NCBI RefSeq assembly: GCF_001025175.1
Contig: NZ_AP012324.1
Span: forward strand, 1 to 64,000
DNA length: 64,000 bases
Direction of reading: 5' to 3'
From: Bifidobacterium breve DSM 20213 = JCM 1192
Lineage (GTDB): Bacteria; Actinomycetota; Actinomycetes; Actinomycetales; Bifidobacteriaceae
The number at the start of each line of letters is the position of its first letter. Positions within the stretch are counted from its first letter, which is position 1. Both the position numbers and the translations under genes were made by a program. A model generated the notes under the pieces. The model had not been told where the DNA came from and ran no database searches. It saw nothing but the letters and a program-made list of their open reading frames with translations. Positions 29,076 to 37,706 of this stretch are shown piece after piece.

Positions 29076-30989
29076 ATGACTCAGACCAATAATCTTTATG
29101 ACGTCGTAGTCATTGGTGGCGGACCTGCAGGCCTTACCGCGGGTCTGTACTTGGCCCGCGCTCGCTACCGTGTGCTGATTCTCGAAAAAGACGATTTCGG
29201 CGGGCAGATCACCATCACCAACGAGGTCGTCAACTATCCGGGAGTTGGCCGCACCACGGGTCGTGCGCTCACCCAGACCATGCGTCAGCAGGCACAGGGC
29301 TTTGGCGCTGAATTCCTTTCCGCCGAGGCCACCGGCCTTGACGTGGACGGCGACATCAAAACCGTGCACACTTTGCGTGGCGACATCAAGACCTTCGGCA
29401 TCCTCATCGCCACCGGCGCCAGCCCGCGCAAGCTGGGCTTCGAGGGCGAGGCCGAATACGCAGGCCGTGGCGTGGCTTACTGCGCCACCTGCGACGGCGA
29501 GTTCTTCGCCGGCAAGGAGGTGCTGGTGGTTGGCGGCGGATTCGCTGCGGCCGAGGAATCCGTGTTCCTGACTAAGTACGCCTCCAAAGTCACTGTTCTC
29601 GTGCGTGAACCGGACTTCACTTGTGACGCCGCAGTGGCCGCCGAGGCCAAAAACAACCCGAAGATCGACGTGCGCTATCAGGTCGAACTGAAGGGTGTCA
29701 CTGCCGGTCAGGGCGGCCTGCGTGAGGCTTCGATTCTTGATTTGGCTACCGGTCAGACCGAAACTTGGAAGCCCGCCGATTCGGGCACGTTTGGTGTCTT
29801 CGTGTTTGCTGGCTATGTGCCTGCCACTGATTTGGTGTGCGGCGTGGTGGAGCTCGATGATCACGGTTACGTGGTCACGCATGACTATCTTGAAACCTCG
29901 GTGCCAGGCGTGTATGCGGCTGGCGATTTGCGCGTCAAGAACCTGCGCCAGGTGGTCACCGCCACCGCCGATGGTGCGATTGCTGCCGTGGAGCTGGAGC
30001 GTTACGCCAAGCAGATGAGCGAGAAAACCGGCATGGTGCCGCCTCGCCCCACCGTCTCCGCTTACGAGGAGTCCGAAGCGAAGGCCGCCTCCGCCGCCTC
30101 GGCCGCCGGCACGACGCCCGCTCCGGCACCCGCCAAGCGCAGTGCCGATGCCGCAGCCGCAGCCAGTGCCGCCAAGAAGCCCGGCGAGCTGTTCTCTGCC
30201 GCCATCAAGCAGCAGCTTGATGTGGTATTCGGGCGCATGACTCGCCCGGTCACGATTGCCCTTGAGCTGGATGACACTCCACTTTCGGCGGAATTGCAAG
30301 GCTTTATCGGCGAGATGGTCGCCTTGTCTGGTGGCAAGTTGAACTCGGTTGCCGTCGATGCCGCAGGGCTGATTACTGCGGTGGACGGTTCGAGTGCGCC
30401 TACGTCGTTGGTAGTCGGCGAGCCGCTGACCGTCACTCTGCCGAGTGGCACCGAACTGCCTACTTATGGTTCGTTAGACGATTCCGGCCGCGCCACATTC
30501 GACGTTGCCGGTGTCCTGCCACTCGCCCGCCCGGCCGTGCGCATCTGCGTGCCAGCCGAGGGCGACGAGGCCGGCAAGGACGGCGATGGTTCGCTGGTCT
30601 TCACCGGTCTGGCCTTCCACGGCGTACCTTCCGGCCATGAGTTCAACTCGTTTGTGCTCGGCCTGTACAACGCGGCCGGTCCCGGCCAGCCGCTGGGCGA
30701 CGATCTGATCGAACGCGCGAAGTCCATCACGGATTCGCTGAACATCATGATTCTCGTCTCGCTCACCTGCACGATGTGCCCGGAAACCGTGCTCGCCTCC
30801 CAGCGTATTGCCTCTCTGAGTCCGGCCGTGCGCGCCGAAGCCTACGACGTCTCGCACTTCCCCGAACTCAAAGACCAGTACGGCGCGATGAGCGTGCCCT
30901 GCATCGTCATCACCCACGCCGACGGCACCCAGCAAGTCGAATTCGGCAAAAAGAGCATCCCCCAAATGCTCGAACTGGTCGGCGCGTAA
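29076..30989 (+). CDS. AhpF-like peroxiredoxin reductase with permuted domains
   Basis: A 637-residue flavoprotein expected to pass electrons from NAD(P)H to AhpC. The N-terminal ~320 residues are a thioredoxin reductase with FAD motif GGGPAGL, active site CATC at 136-139 and NAD(P)H motif GGGFAAAEE. After an Ala/Pro-rich linker (about 330-375) comes a region clearly like the N-terminal domain of E. coli AhpF (FGRMTRPVTIALELDD; GHEFNSFVLGLY), with the second redox pair CTMC at 565-568. In enterobacterial AhpF the order is the opposite. ATG 29076 follows AAGGAG. It is complete and may be described as a TrxB-AhpF fusion. Confidence 0.93.
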   Translation: MTQTNNLYDVVVIGGGPAGLTAGLYLARARYRVLILEKDDFGGQITITNEVVNYPGVGRTTGRALTQTMRQQAQGFGAEFLSAEATGLDVDGDIKTVHTLRGDIKTFGILIATGASPRKLGFEGEAEYAGRGVAYCATCDGEFFAGKEVLVVGGGFAAAEESVFLTKYASKVTVLVREPDFTCDAAVAAEAKNNPKIDVRYQVELKGVTAGQGGLREASILDLATGQTETWKPADSGTFGVFVFAGYVPATDLVCGVVELDDHGYVVTHDYLETSVPGVYAAGDLRVKNLRQVVTATADGAIAAVELERYAKQMSEKTGMVPPRPTVSAYEESEAKAASAASAAGTTPAPAPAKRSADAAAAASAAKKPGELFSAAIKQQLDVVFGRMTRPVTIALELDDTPLSAELQGFIGEMVALSGGKLNSVAVDAAGLITAVDGSSAPTSLVVGEPLTVTLPSGTELPTYGSLDDSGRATFDVAGVLPLARPAVRICVPAEGDEAGKDGDGSLVFTGLAFHGVPSGHEFNSFVLGLYNAAGPGQPLGDDLIERAKSITDSLNIMILVSLTCTMCPETVLASQRIASLSPAVRAEAYDVSHFPELKDQYGAMSVPCIVITHADGTQQVEFGKKSIPQMLELVGA

Positions 30990-31021
30990 GCCGCACGGCC
31001 TCAGCCGTATTCAACAGCAAC

Positions 31022-31088
31022 AACAACGATTCTGCCAAAACCATGACGTGCATCGATTGATGCGCCCGATTCCGGCAGAATCGTTGTT
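31022..31088. repeat. Large hairpin after the reductase gene
   Basis: AACAACGATTCTGCC (31022-31036) and GGCAGAATCGTTGTT (31074-31088) are perfect 15-bp arms; between them GCATC-GATT-GATGC forms a smaller stem. It could be a terminator without a T-run or a structured 3' end. Confidence 0.7.
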
Positions 31089-31228
31089 CCGTCATGTCTT
31101 CATTTCCCGGTTTGACATGTTTTCGTTTCTGACTTTGACATGATTTTGATTCTTAGAAAACGTCCGCAGCCCCCTACCGGTGATTTGTTTGTTAACGGAT
31201 TACACTGGAGTACCGTAAGGCAGGAACA

Positions 31229-31270
31229 ATGGAGGGTTTGTGGGCAGAACTACGCCATAACCCCGTTTAG
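31229..31270 (+). CDS. Possible 13-residue leader peptide before pelD
   Basis: ATG 31229 is preceded by AAGGCAGGAAC and encodes MEGLWAELRHNPV, ending 24 bases before the pelD start. AGGAG follows its stop directly. It could couple translation to pelD or be chance; there is no codon bias that identifies an attenuator. Upstream, TTTGACATG is repeated at 31111 and 31134, and no c-di-GMP riboswitch was recognised in 31090-31294. Confidence 0.35.
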   Translation: MEGLWAELRHNPV

Positions 31271-31294
31271 AGGAGTATTCACTGGGGCGGCAGC

Positions 31295-33502
31295 ATGGAA
31301 GTGCTTTTGATCGGTAATACCGATTACATTACCGAACAGTGGATTCAGCATGCCTTTCCCCGAGACCATGTGGTGATAGCGGAACGAGAAGGCACCGTAG
31401 ACGGCAATGACCGTCTCAGAATCGTCAACATGTCTGACGCCAACACCCTTGCCGAAACCCTTACCACATACGAATTTGATCGCATCGTATTCTTTTCCGA
31501 AAATCTGACCCCACGCAGCGACCGGTACGGCGATCTGGGAGCATTGCGAAGATTTCTGCATGCCATTCGCAACAGGCAAACGCAAATGCTGATGGTCAGC
31601 GGCCCCGAATCCGAATTTACCTATCCGGAAAACGCCGACGTACGTGATACCAGCAAAAGCCTGATATCTCGAGCGTCGGAAGAACTCTGCCTGTACTACG
31701 CACGCACCTACCGTCTGGAAGCGAAGATCATTCGCTGCCCATACTTGTATGCACCCGAACGCAATGGGGCAACCGCATATTTCGGCAGGCTGTTCGAACA
31801 GGCGTCAGCAGGGTCGATCTCATTCCGTGAACGCGAACAGCAGCAGACATGCTTTCTCTGCGCCGACGATCTTGCCGAACTGATCTACCGCATGTTCGAC
31901 GATTGGACCGCCGAAAGCGATATATTCCATGTGCCCAACGTGTTCAACTTCACATACGGTGATTTAGCTGATGTGATCAGCGCGGCATTTCCCGGATTGT
32001 CGGTGACTTTTGGCGAAGACAGGCCCCAAAGTTACCCAGCAGACGATCATGTGCTGCGATTGCGCTATGGCTGGTCGCCGCGATATTCGCTCAAACAGGA
32101 TCTTCCCCTGGTGCTGCAACGCTGGAAAGAGGCGCGTGCTCAGGAACAATCCGGAAAGCACCCGATCTGGGATTTTCTGCGCAACCATTCAAAACCATGG
32201 ATCGCATTCGAAATCTGCGTCACGTTCATACTGGAGGAACTGCTTCGCACCGCGGTACAAGGCGACAGTCAGCTGGGAACCGTGGATTTGCGCCTATTTT
32301 TCGTGGTGATCGTCGGCACGATGTACGGAATGAACGCAGGCGTGTTCGCGGCCGCGCTCGCATGTGCCGGCATGGCGTTGTCGTACGCGTCGAACGGCGC
32401 GTCATTCGCTCCGTTGTTTTACGACACGTCGAACTGGCTTGCGTTCGTAGTGTATTTCGTTGCCGGCGCAGTATGCGGATACGTGCAGATGCGCAATCGC
32501 GAAAACCTGCGATTCATGCGTGACGAAAACAGTTTGCTGCGTGAACGACTTGCGTTCCTGCGTGACCTGTACGACGATGTGCTTGATGATCGTCGTATGC
32601 TGCGCGGACAGATTATCGGCAGGCGCGACAGTCTCGGCAAAATGTATGCGATGACCCGTGAATTGGACGAAGTGCTGCCTCGAAAGCTGTATCACGCGAC
32701 CATTCGCATTATGCAAGATACGTTGGGCGGCGATAGTTTCGGTATTTACCGAATCGATAATGGTGGTCGTTTCGCGCATTTAGTGGCCGCGAGTCCGCAG
32801 ACCGAATCCTTATTCAGTAAATCGGTGCTGCTTGAGAATTATGCCAACATTGTCACGGCCTTGGATCATGGCGGATTGTGGGTAAACCGCAATCTTGAAC
32901 AAAACCTTCCAATGTATGCGGCGGGCGTGCGTGCCGATGGCAAGCTGGCCGTGGTGATTGTGCTTGCCAAAGCGCAGCCCGACCAAATGAACCTGTACTT
33001 CCAGAACCTGTTCACCATCATATGCGGCTTGGTGGAATCCGCGATGGTGCGTGCCTTCGATTATGAGAATGTTGCGTGGCAGACGATGCTGGTGCCCGGC
33101 ACGGAATTCTTGAACACTCAGGTGTTCCTGTCCAAAGTGCTGGCTGCAAACGAGCTCAAGCACGCTCATATGAGCAATCATCTGCTGTTGCGTGTGGAAG
33201 ACGCCTGGCAAGACGATGGTAGCCGCCTGATGGGAGCCATTCGTCAAACGGATGAGGCCGGTGTACTGCAGGACGGCAATGTGTATGTGCTCATGGATCA
33301 GGCCAGCGAGCATGAGCTGCCGATCATCAACGGTCGTTTGGCCCAGGCTGGATTGCATGTGAAGCTGGTTTCAGGCCACGAGGAAGATTCGTTGCTGGCT
33401 GAGGCTTCGGAACAAGTAGCTGCCGAGTCGCAAGCGGATGAAACGCCGCGCAGTGACGCTGCGCCGAATGACTCCGCATCGCATGAAGGTGGCGCAGCAT
33501 GA
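31295..33502 (+). CDS. pelD: PelD-like c-di-GMP receptor with N-terminal degenerate SDR domain
   Basis: A 735-residue membrane protein. Residues 1-280 resemble an NAD-dependent epimerase (SDR), but the glycine-rich nucleotide loop is replaced (LLIGNTDYI) and the YxxxK pair reads SLISR near 122-126, so it is probably not catalytic. Membrane helices follow at about 300-400, a coiled segment (405-450), a GAF domain (about 450-590) and a degenerate GGDEF domain (about 600-693). There RQTD (650-653) stands five residues before QDGNV (659-663), which replaces GGDEF: exactly the spacing of an inhibitory RxxD site. P. aeruginosa PelD binds c-di-GMP at such a site. The stop overlaps the pelE start by four bases. 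The weak ribosome binding site leaves the exact start uncertain. Confidence 0.85.
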   Translation: MEVLLIGNTDYITEQWIQHAFPRDHVVIAEREGTVDGNDRLRIVNMSDANTLAETLTTYEFDRIVFFSENLTPRSDRYGDLGALRRFLHAIRNRQTQMLMVSGPESEFTYPENADVRDTSKSLISRASEELCLYYARTYRLEAKIIRCPYLYAPERNGATAYFGRLFEQASAGSISFREREQQQTCFLCADDLAELIYRMFDDWTAESDIFHVPNVFNFTYGDLADVISAAFPGLSVTFGEDRPQSYPADDHVLRLRYGWSPRYSLKQDLPLVLQRWKEARAQEQSGKHPIWDFLRNHSKPWIAFEICVTFILEELLRTAVQGDSQLGTVDLRLFFVVIVGTMYGMNAGVFAAALACAGMALSYASNGASFAPLFYDTSNWLAFVVYFVAGAVCGYVQMRNRENLRFMRDENSLLRERLAFLRDLYDDVLDDRRMLRGQIIGRRDSLGKMYAMTRELDEVLPRKLYHATIRIMQDTLGGDSFGIYRIDNGGRFAHLVAASPQTESLFSKSVLLENYANIVTALDHGGLWVNRNLEQNLPMYAAGVRADGKLAVVIVLAKAQPDQMNLYFQNLFTIICGLVESAMVRAFDYENVAWQTMLVPGTEFLNTQVFLSKVLAANELKHAHMSNHLLLRVEDAWQDDGSRLMGAIRQTDEAGVLQDGNVYVLMDQASEHELPIINGRLAQAGLHVKLVSGHEEDSLLAEASEQVAAESQADETPRSDAAPNDSASHEGGAA

Positions 33503-34413
33503 ATGCGACGGTGATGGCGATGCTGCTTATCGCCGTGCATGTAATGATATGCGTGCTGCTGTGCGTATTGTCTCGCGTTGGCGTGCTTCGTGTGGAGGGG
33601 CGACTGCTTCCTTTCATGCTGCTGGTGCCATTGTGGGGGCCGTTATGCGTGCTGTTGCTGCATGCGAGCACGCTGATTCGCGTTGGCGCGCACACGGCTC
33701 CGGGGCTTGAGCAAATGCGTGTGGATGATGAGGAACGTCGAAGCGTTCTCGTTGAGGAACGAGCCGATTTCGCCAATACAGTGCCGTTGGAAGAGGCGTT
33801 GATCGTCAATGATTCGAGTCAGCGGCGCAGTCTGGTGATGTCCATTCTCAACGATAATCCCAGCCGTTATATCGATGTGTTGTCGCAGGCCCGACTGAAT
33901 GAGGATGTGGAAGTCGTGCATTACGCGGCTACCGCCATGGCGCAGATCAGTGCCAAGGAAGATCTTGCATTGCAGCGCTGCCGTAACGATTATCTGCAGC
34001 ATCGAAATTCCGAAACGATGTTGGAACGCTATTGCGATGCGCTGGAACGATATGTCAATTCCGGTATTGCGCAAGGATACGCTTTGCAGTTGCAGAAACA
34101 ACGATATGCCGAAGTGTTGCAGGAACGACTTCGCCAACATGGCGATTATCACGTTGCGTGCCGTCTTGCGCAGATGCAGATTGATCTTGGACTCTTTGAT
34201 GATGCCGCGCACACCGTTGACGGCGCTATGGAACGGTGGCCGGATCAAGGCGATGTATGGCTGATGCGTCTACGACTCGATGCCGCACGCAATGATGGCG
34301 ATGCGTTGCGTCAAACCGTTCAGCAGATCGAAAGCAAGCATATTTATCTCGGTGGCCAAGGAAGACGAGCTCTGCGGTTCTGGACTAGAACCAAGGAGGC
34401 TGAACGCGCATGA
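33499..34413 (+). CDS. pelE: PelE-like membrane protein with helical repeats
   Basis: A 304-residue protein: two membrane helices near the N-terminus (about 5-25 and 34-56) and a long soluble, helix-rich region with TPR-like repeats (for example YHVACRLAQMQIDLGLFDDAAHTVDGAM near 217-245). In Pel systems PelE binds PelD and forms part of the inner-membrane synthase complex. Assignment rests mainly on the position between pelD and a PelA-like gene and on this topology. It overlaps both neighbours as ATGA, so translation is coupled. Confidence 0.75.
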   Translation: MNATVMAMLLIAVHVMICVLLCVLSRVGVLRVEGRLLPFMLLVPLWGPLCVLLLHASTLIRVGAHTAPGLEQMRVDDEERRSVLVEERADFANTVPLEEALIVNDSSQRRSLVMSILNDNPSRYIDVLSQARLNEDVEVVHYAATAMAQISAKEDLALQRCRNDYLQHRNSETMLERYCDALERYVNSGIAQGYALQLQKQRYAEVLQERLRQHGDYHVACRLAQMQIDLGLFDDAAHTVDGAMERWPDQGDVWLMRLRLDAARNDGDALRQTVQQIESKHIYLGGQGRRALRFWTRTKEAERA

Positions 34414-36290
34414 CCAGAGGATTCCTGTCAGACGTGTTGGCCAAGTGGAAGCGATTCCGCTGGCAAGGTCTGGTCAAAGTCTGGGCCGTGTTCATGGCCA
34501 TCGCTTTGGTGTTGCTGGTGGAGAGCCTGGGCGTGCATTACGGTGCCACGCGGTTCGACATCACGTATTTGGATCGGGCCAAAGCCATTCCTGCTGCCAA
34601 TGCCATCGCTGGACAAAAAGCCACGAATCTGTTGGTGGTTGACAGTTCGCAAGAGGGTGTCAGCGATGCCGAAGCCATGCTCGACCAGATTCTGCTTGAT
34701 ATGAAAGTCCCTACCACTACGGTTGACGTGGCTGACGAAAACGCTGAATTTCCAGCGTTGAATCACTACAGCACCATAGTGGTGGCCATGCCTAATCTCG
34801 ACCGTCTGGGCGAGCATGTGCTGCAGATCATGCAATGGGTCAAAAAGGGCGGCGGCGTCATGTTCGCCATGACCCCGGAGAAAACCGGCTATTTGGATGT
34901 GATCGGCCCGCAGATCGGCATTGAATCGTCCACATACGAATATGTGGCGACTGAGGGCATTACACCGTCCGAGGATTTTATGTTGGGGGGGGGGCAGACA
35001 TACACGTTCAGTGACCCGTTCAAATCGTCGCTGAGCGTCGCGTTGAATGATCGTGCACAGGTGGAGGCGGTCAGCAGCAATGGCAGAACGCCATTGGTGT
35101 GGAGGAACGCGGTGGAGTCAGGAACGGCTGTGATGTGCAATATCGGCATTTACGGCAAGGTGTTTCGAGGATTTTACGCTTCGGCGTTCAGTCTGCTCGG
35201 TTCTGCCACGGCCTATCCGGTGATCAACAGTGCGGCTTTCTACTTGGACGATTTTCCGTCTCCGGTACCGTCTGGCAATGGCAAATACATCAAACGTGAC
35301 TACAACATGAGCATTTCCGAATTCTATTCTCAAGTATGGTGGCCAGATTTGGTGCGTCTTGCTGAACGGTACGGTATTCGTTTCACCGGTGTGATGATTG
35401 AGAATTACGGCGATGACACCAAGGATGATCCGGTACGACAGACGGACAACACACAATTCGAGTATTACGGAGGATTGCTGCTTCGGCAAAACGGCGAAAT
35501 CGGATATCACGGGTACAACCATCAGCCGTTGGTGTTGCCGAATACACATTACGGCAAGGAATACGCGTACGTGCAATGGCCGAATCGCAAAGCCATTGTG
35601 GCATCATTGCAGGAACTGATCGCATTCCAGAAAGACGTATTGCCGGCCGCAACATCGTCGGTATACGTGCCGCCGTCGAATATCCTCTCCCAAGAGGCGC
35701 GAAAGATCATAGGCGAGGATGTGCCGCAGATTCGCGCCATCGCCAGTACGTATATGCCTTCCGACAGTTCCTTGCCGTACATACAGGAGTTCGGTGTTGC
35801 GGCCGATGGCGTGGTGGAGGCTCCACGTATCGTGTCCGGCGGCATGGTGGGCGACACGTACATGCGTCTTGCCGCGGTTTCCGAATTGAACATGCACTAT
35901 GTGAGCACGCACTTCATGCATCCCGATGATCTGCTTGATGAAGATCGTGGTGCGAAAGAAGGCTGGGAAACCTATCGCAAGGGATTGGAAGATTATTTGG
36001 ATTGGTTGGAACAGTCGGCTCCGTCCATTCGTATGCAGACTGGAACGGAATGCGCTGCGGCGGTGCAACGATTCTCAGGATTGACGGTTTCGATGGAAAC
36101 AACCGATACCAGTTGGGATCTGAAACTTGGCAACCTCACCGATCAAGGGTGGCTGATGTTCCGTGCCAGTAATGGTACGCCCGGCAATGTGCGCGGCGGA
36201 AGCCTCACCAAGCTGACCGGCAACTTGTATCTGCTCAAAGCCACGAGCGCCACGGTTCATATCGAACGCAAGACTGGGGGAGCGGCATGA
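34410..36290 (+). CDS. DUF2194 deacetylase-like protein in the PelA position
   Basis: A 626-residue protein with one N-terminal membrane anchor (about 21-42) and a large extracellular part. It matches DUF2194: residues 70-270 form a glutamine-amidotransferase-like fold, and then AAFYLDDFPSP (Asp280, Asp281) and GYHGYNH (His367, His371) give the D-D and H-x3-H metal site of CE4-type polysaccharide deacetylases. P. aeruginosa PelA and the B. cereus pelA-DA product deacetylate Pel; the same job is inferred. A run of ten G covers codons 192-195. Loss or gain of one G brings a stop within about 15 codons, before the catalytic residues. It overlaps pelE and pelF by four bases each. Confidence 0.82.
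   Translation: MTRGFLSDVLAKWKRFRWQGLVKVWAVFMAIALVLLVESLGVHYGATRFDITYLDRAKAIPAANAIAGQKATNLLVVDSSQEGVSDAEAMLDQILLDMKVPTTTVDVADENAEFPALNHYSTIVVAMPNLDRLGEHVLQIMQWVKKGGGVMFAMTPEKTGYLDVIGPQIGIESSTYEYVATEGITPSEDFMLGGGQTYTFSDPFKSSLSVALNDRAQVEAVSSNGRTPLVWRNAVESGTAVMCNIGIYGKVFRGFYASAFSLLGSATAYPVINSAAFYLDDFPSPVPSGNGKYIKRDYNMSISEFYSQVWWPDLVRLAERYGIRFTGVMIENYGDDTKDDPVRQTDNTQFEYYGGLLLRQNGEIGYHGYNHQPLVLPNTHYGKEYAYVQWPNRKAIVASLQELIAFQKDVLPAATSSVYVPPSNILSQEARKIIGEDVPQIRAIASTYMPSDSSLPYIQEFGVAADGVVEAPRIVSGGMVGDTYMRLAAVSELNMHYVSTHFMHPDDLLDEDRGAKEGWETYRKGLEDYLDWLEQSAPSIRMQTGTECAAAVQRFSGLTVSMETTDTSWDLKLGNLTDQGWLMFRASNGTPGNVRGGSLTKLTGNLYLLKATSATVHIERKTGGAA
34985..34994 (+). repeat. G10 homopolymer inside the DUF2194 gene
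   Basis: Ten consecutive G within TTG GGG GGG GGG CAG. It is the longest G run in the window and lies in the coding part ahead of the catalytic site, the classic form of a slipped-strand contingency tract. Confidence 0.95.
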
Positions 36291-37705
36291 GAATCTGCCT
36301 GGTTTTGGAAGGATGCTACCCGTACGTGCATGGTGGCGTATCCACATGGATGCACAGCTATATCGAAGCGATGAAAGAGCACGAGTTCGTATTGTGGGTG
36401 ATCGGTGCCAAAGCCGAAGACCGCGGCAAATTCGTATATGACTTGCCCAGCAATGTGGTGGAAGTGCATGAGGTGTTCCTCGACGACGCCTTGCGTCTGA
36501 GCGGTGAACGCGCGCAAGTGTCGTTCGCCGAAGAGGAATTGCGGTCATTGCGCGAACTGGTGAATCTTGGCAGCCCGGACTGGGATGTGCTGTTCAACCT
36601 GTTCCACACCAAAGGCGTGCATCCGCTGTCGTTCCTGCAAAGCCGTGAATTCATTGACCTGTTCACGCAAATCTGCATGGAGGAATACCCGTATGTGGCC
36701 TATGCCGACGCTTTCCATACTGTGCGCTCCATGCTGCTGCCGGTGTTATACCTGATGGGCAGCGAAGTACCGGAAGCGCAAATCTATCATGCGATTTCCA
36801 CCGGATATGGCGGATTGTTGGCTTGTTTGGGTGGTTCCATCAACCATGCGCCGGTATTGCTTACGGAACATGGCATTTATACGCGCGAACGTGAAGAGGA
36901 GATTATTTCCGCCGAATGGGTGCTACCGGCTTTCCGTCCGCGATGGATTCGTTTCTTCTACATGCTTTCGGAACAGATCTACCAGCGTGCATGGCGTATC
37001 ACTAGTTTGTTCGGTCGTGCCCGTCTTATCCAAATCGGTATGGGGGCTCCCGCCGACGCCTGCCAGGTTATTCCCAACGGCATTCAATACGAACGTTTTT
37101 GCGATATTCCACTGAAACCCGACGATGGTTGGGTCGATATCGGTGCGGTGGTGCGCATGGCGCCGATCAAAGACGTGAAAACCCTGATTCATGCGTTTCA
37201 TGAGCTTTCATCTCGCGTTGACAATGTGCGTTTGCATATTCTCGGCGGTGTTGACGATCAGGAGTATGCCGACGAATGCTATGAGCTTGTGGAACAGTTG
37301 GACGTGCGCAATCTTGAATTCACGGGCCGTGTGAATGTGGTGGAATACATGCGCAAGCTTGATTTCACCGTGTTGACCAGCATTTCCGAAGGCCAACCAT
37401 TGTCGGTGTTGGAATCGTTCGCAGCCGCACGCCCGTGCGTGACCACTGATGTCGGCTGCTGCCGTGAGCTTTTGGAAGGCGAGGATGGCGATGATTTCGG
37501 CACTGCCGGTTTTTATGTGCCTCCCATGTACCGCGAAGGCTTAAGCGGGGCGATGGAACGCATGTGTTCCAGCCGTACGTTGCGTGAAACCATGGGGCAG
37601 ATCGGCCGCAATCGTGTGAACGCCTATTACCGTCATGAGCGCATGCTTGACGATTATCGCAGGCTGTATGCCGATACCGCGGATCAGTTCGGATTGGAAC
37701 GCTGA
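36287..37705 (+). CDS. pelF: PelF-type glycosyltransferase (GT4)
   Basis: A 472-residue cytoplasmic GT-B enzyme that would polymerise the Pel glycan from a UDP-sugar (UDP-GalNAc in known systems). The N-terminus MRICLVLEGCYPYVHGGVST is the PelF hallmark, and the C-terminal half has the GT4 core with the E-x7-E motif SEGQPLSVLESFAAARP. Slightly shorter than P. aeruginosa PelF (about 500 residues) but with all core motifs. It is coupled to the DUF2194 gene (ATGA overlap), with pelG one base downstream. Confidence 0.93.
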   Translation: MRICLVLEGCYPYVHGGVSTWMHSYIEAMKEHEFVLWVIGAKAEDRGKFVYDLPSNVVEVHEVFLDDALRLSGERAQVSFAEEELRSLRELVNLGSPDWDVLFNLFHTKGVHPLSFLQSREFIDLFTQICMEEYPYVAYADAFHTVRSMLLPVLYLMGSEVPEAQIYHAISTGYGGLLACLGGSINHAPVLLTEHGIYTREREEEIISAEWVLPAFRPRWIRFFYMLSEQIYQRAWRITSLFGRARLIQIGMGAPADACQVIPNGIQYERFCDIPLKPDDGWVDIGAVVRMAPIKDVKTLIHAFHELSSRVDNVRLHILGGVDDQEYADECYELVEQLDVRNLEFTGRVNVVEYMRKLDFTVLTSISEGQPLSVLESFAAARPCVTTDVGCCRELLEGEDGDDFGTAGFYVPPMYREGLSGAMERMCSSRTLRETMGQIGRNRVNAYYRHERMLDDYRRLYADTADQFGLER

Positions 37706-37706
37706 T

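Noticed and set aside
31090..31294. c-di-GMP riboswitch before the Pel cluster
   Set aside because: I looked for GEMM-type core motifs and saw none; a covariance-model search with the GEMM-I and GEMM-II models would settle it.
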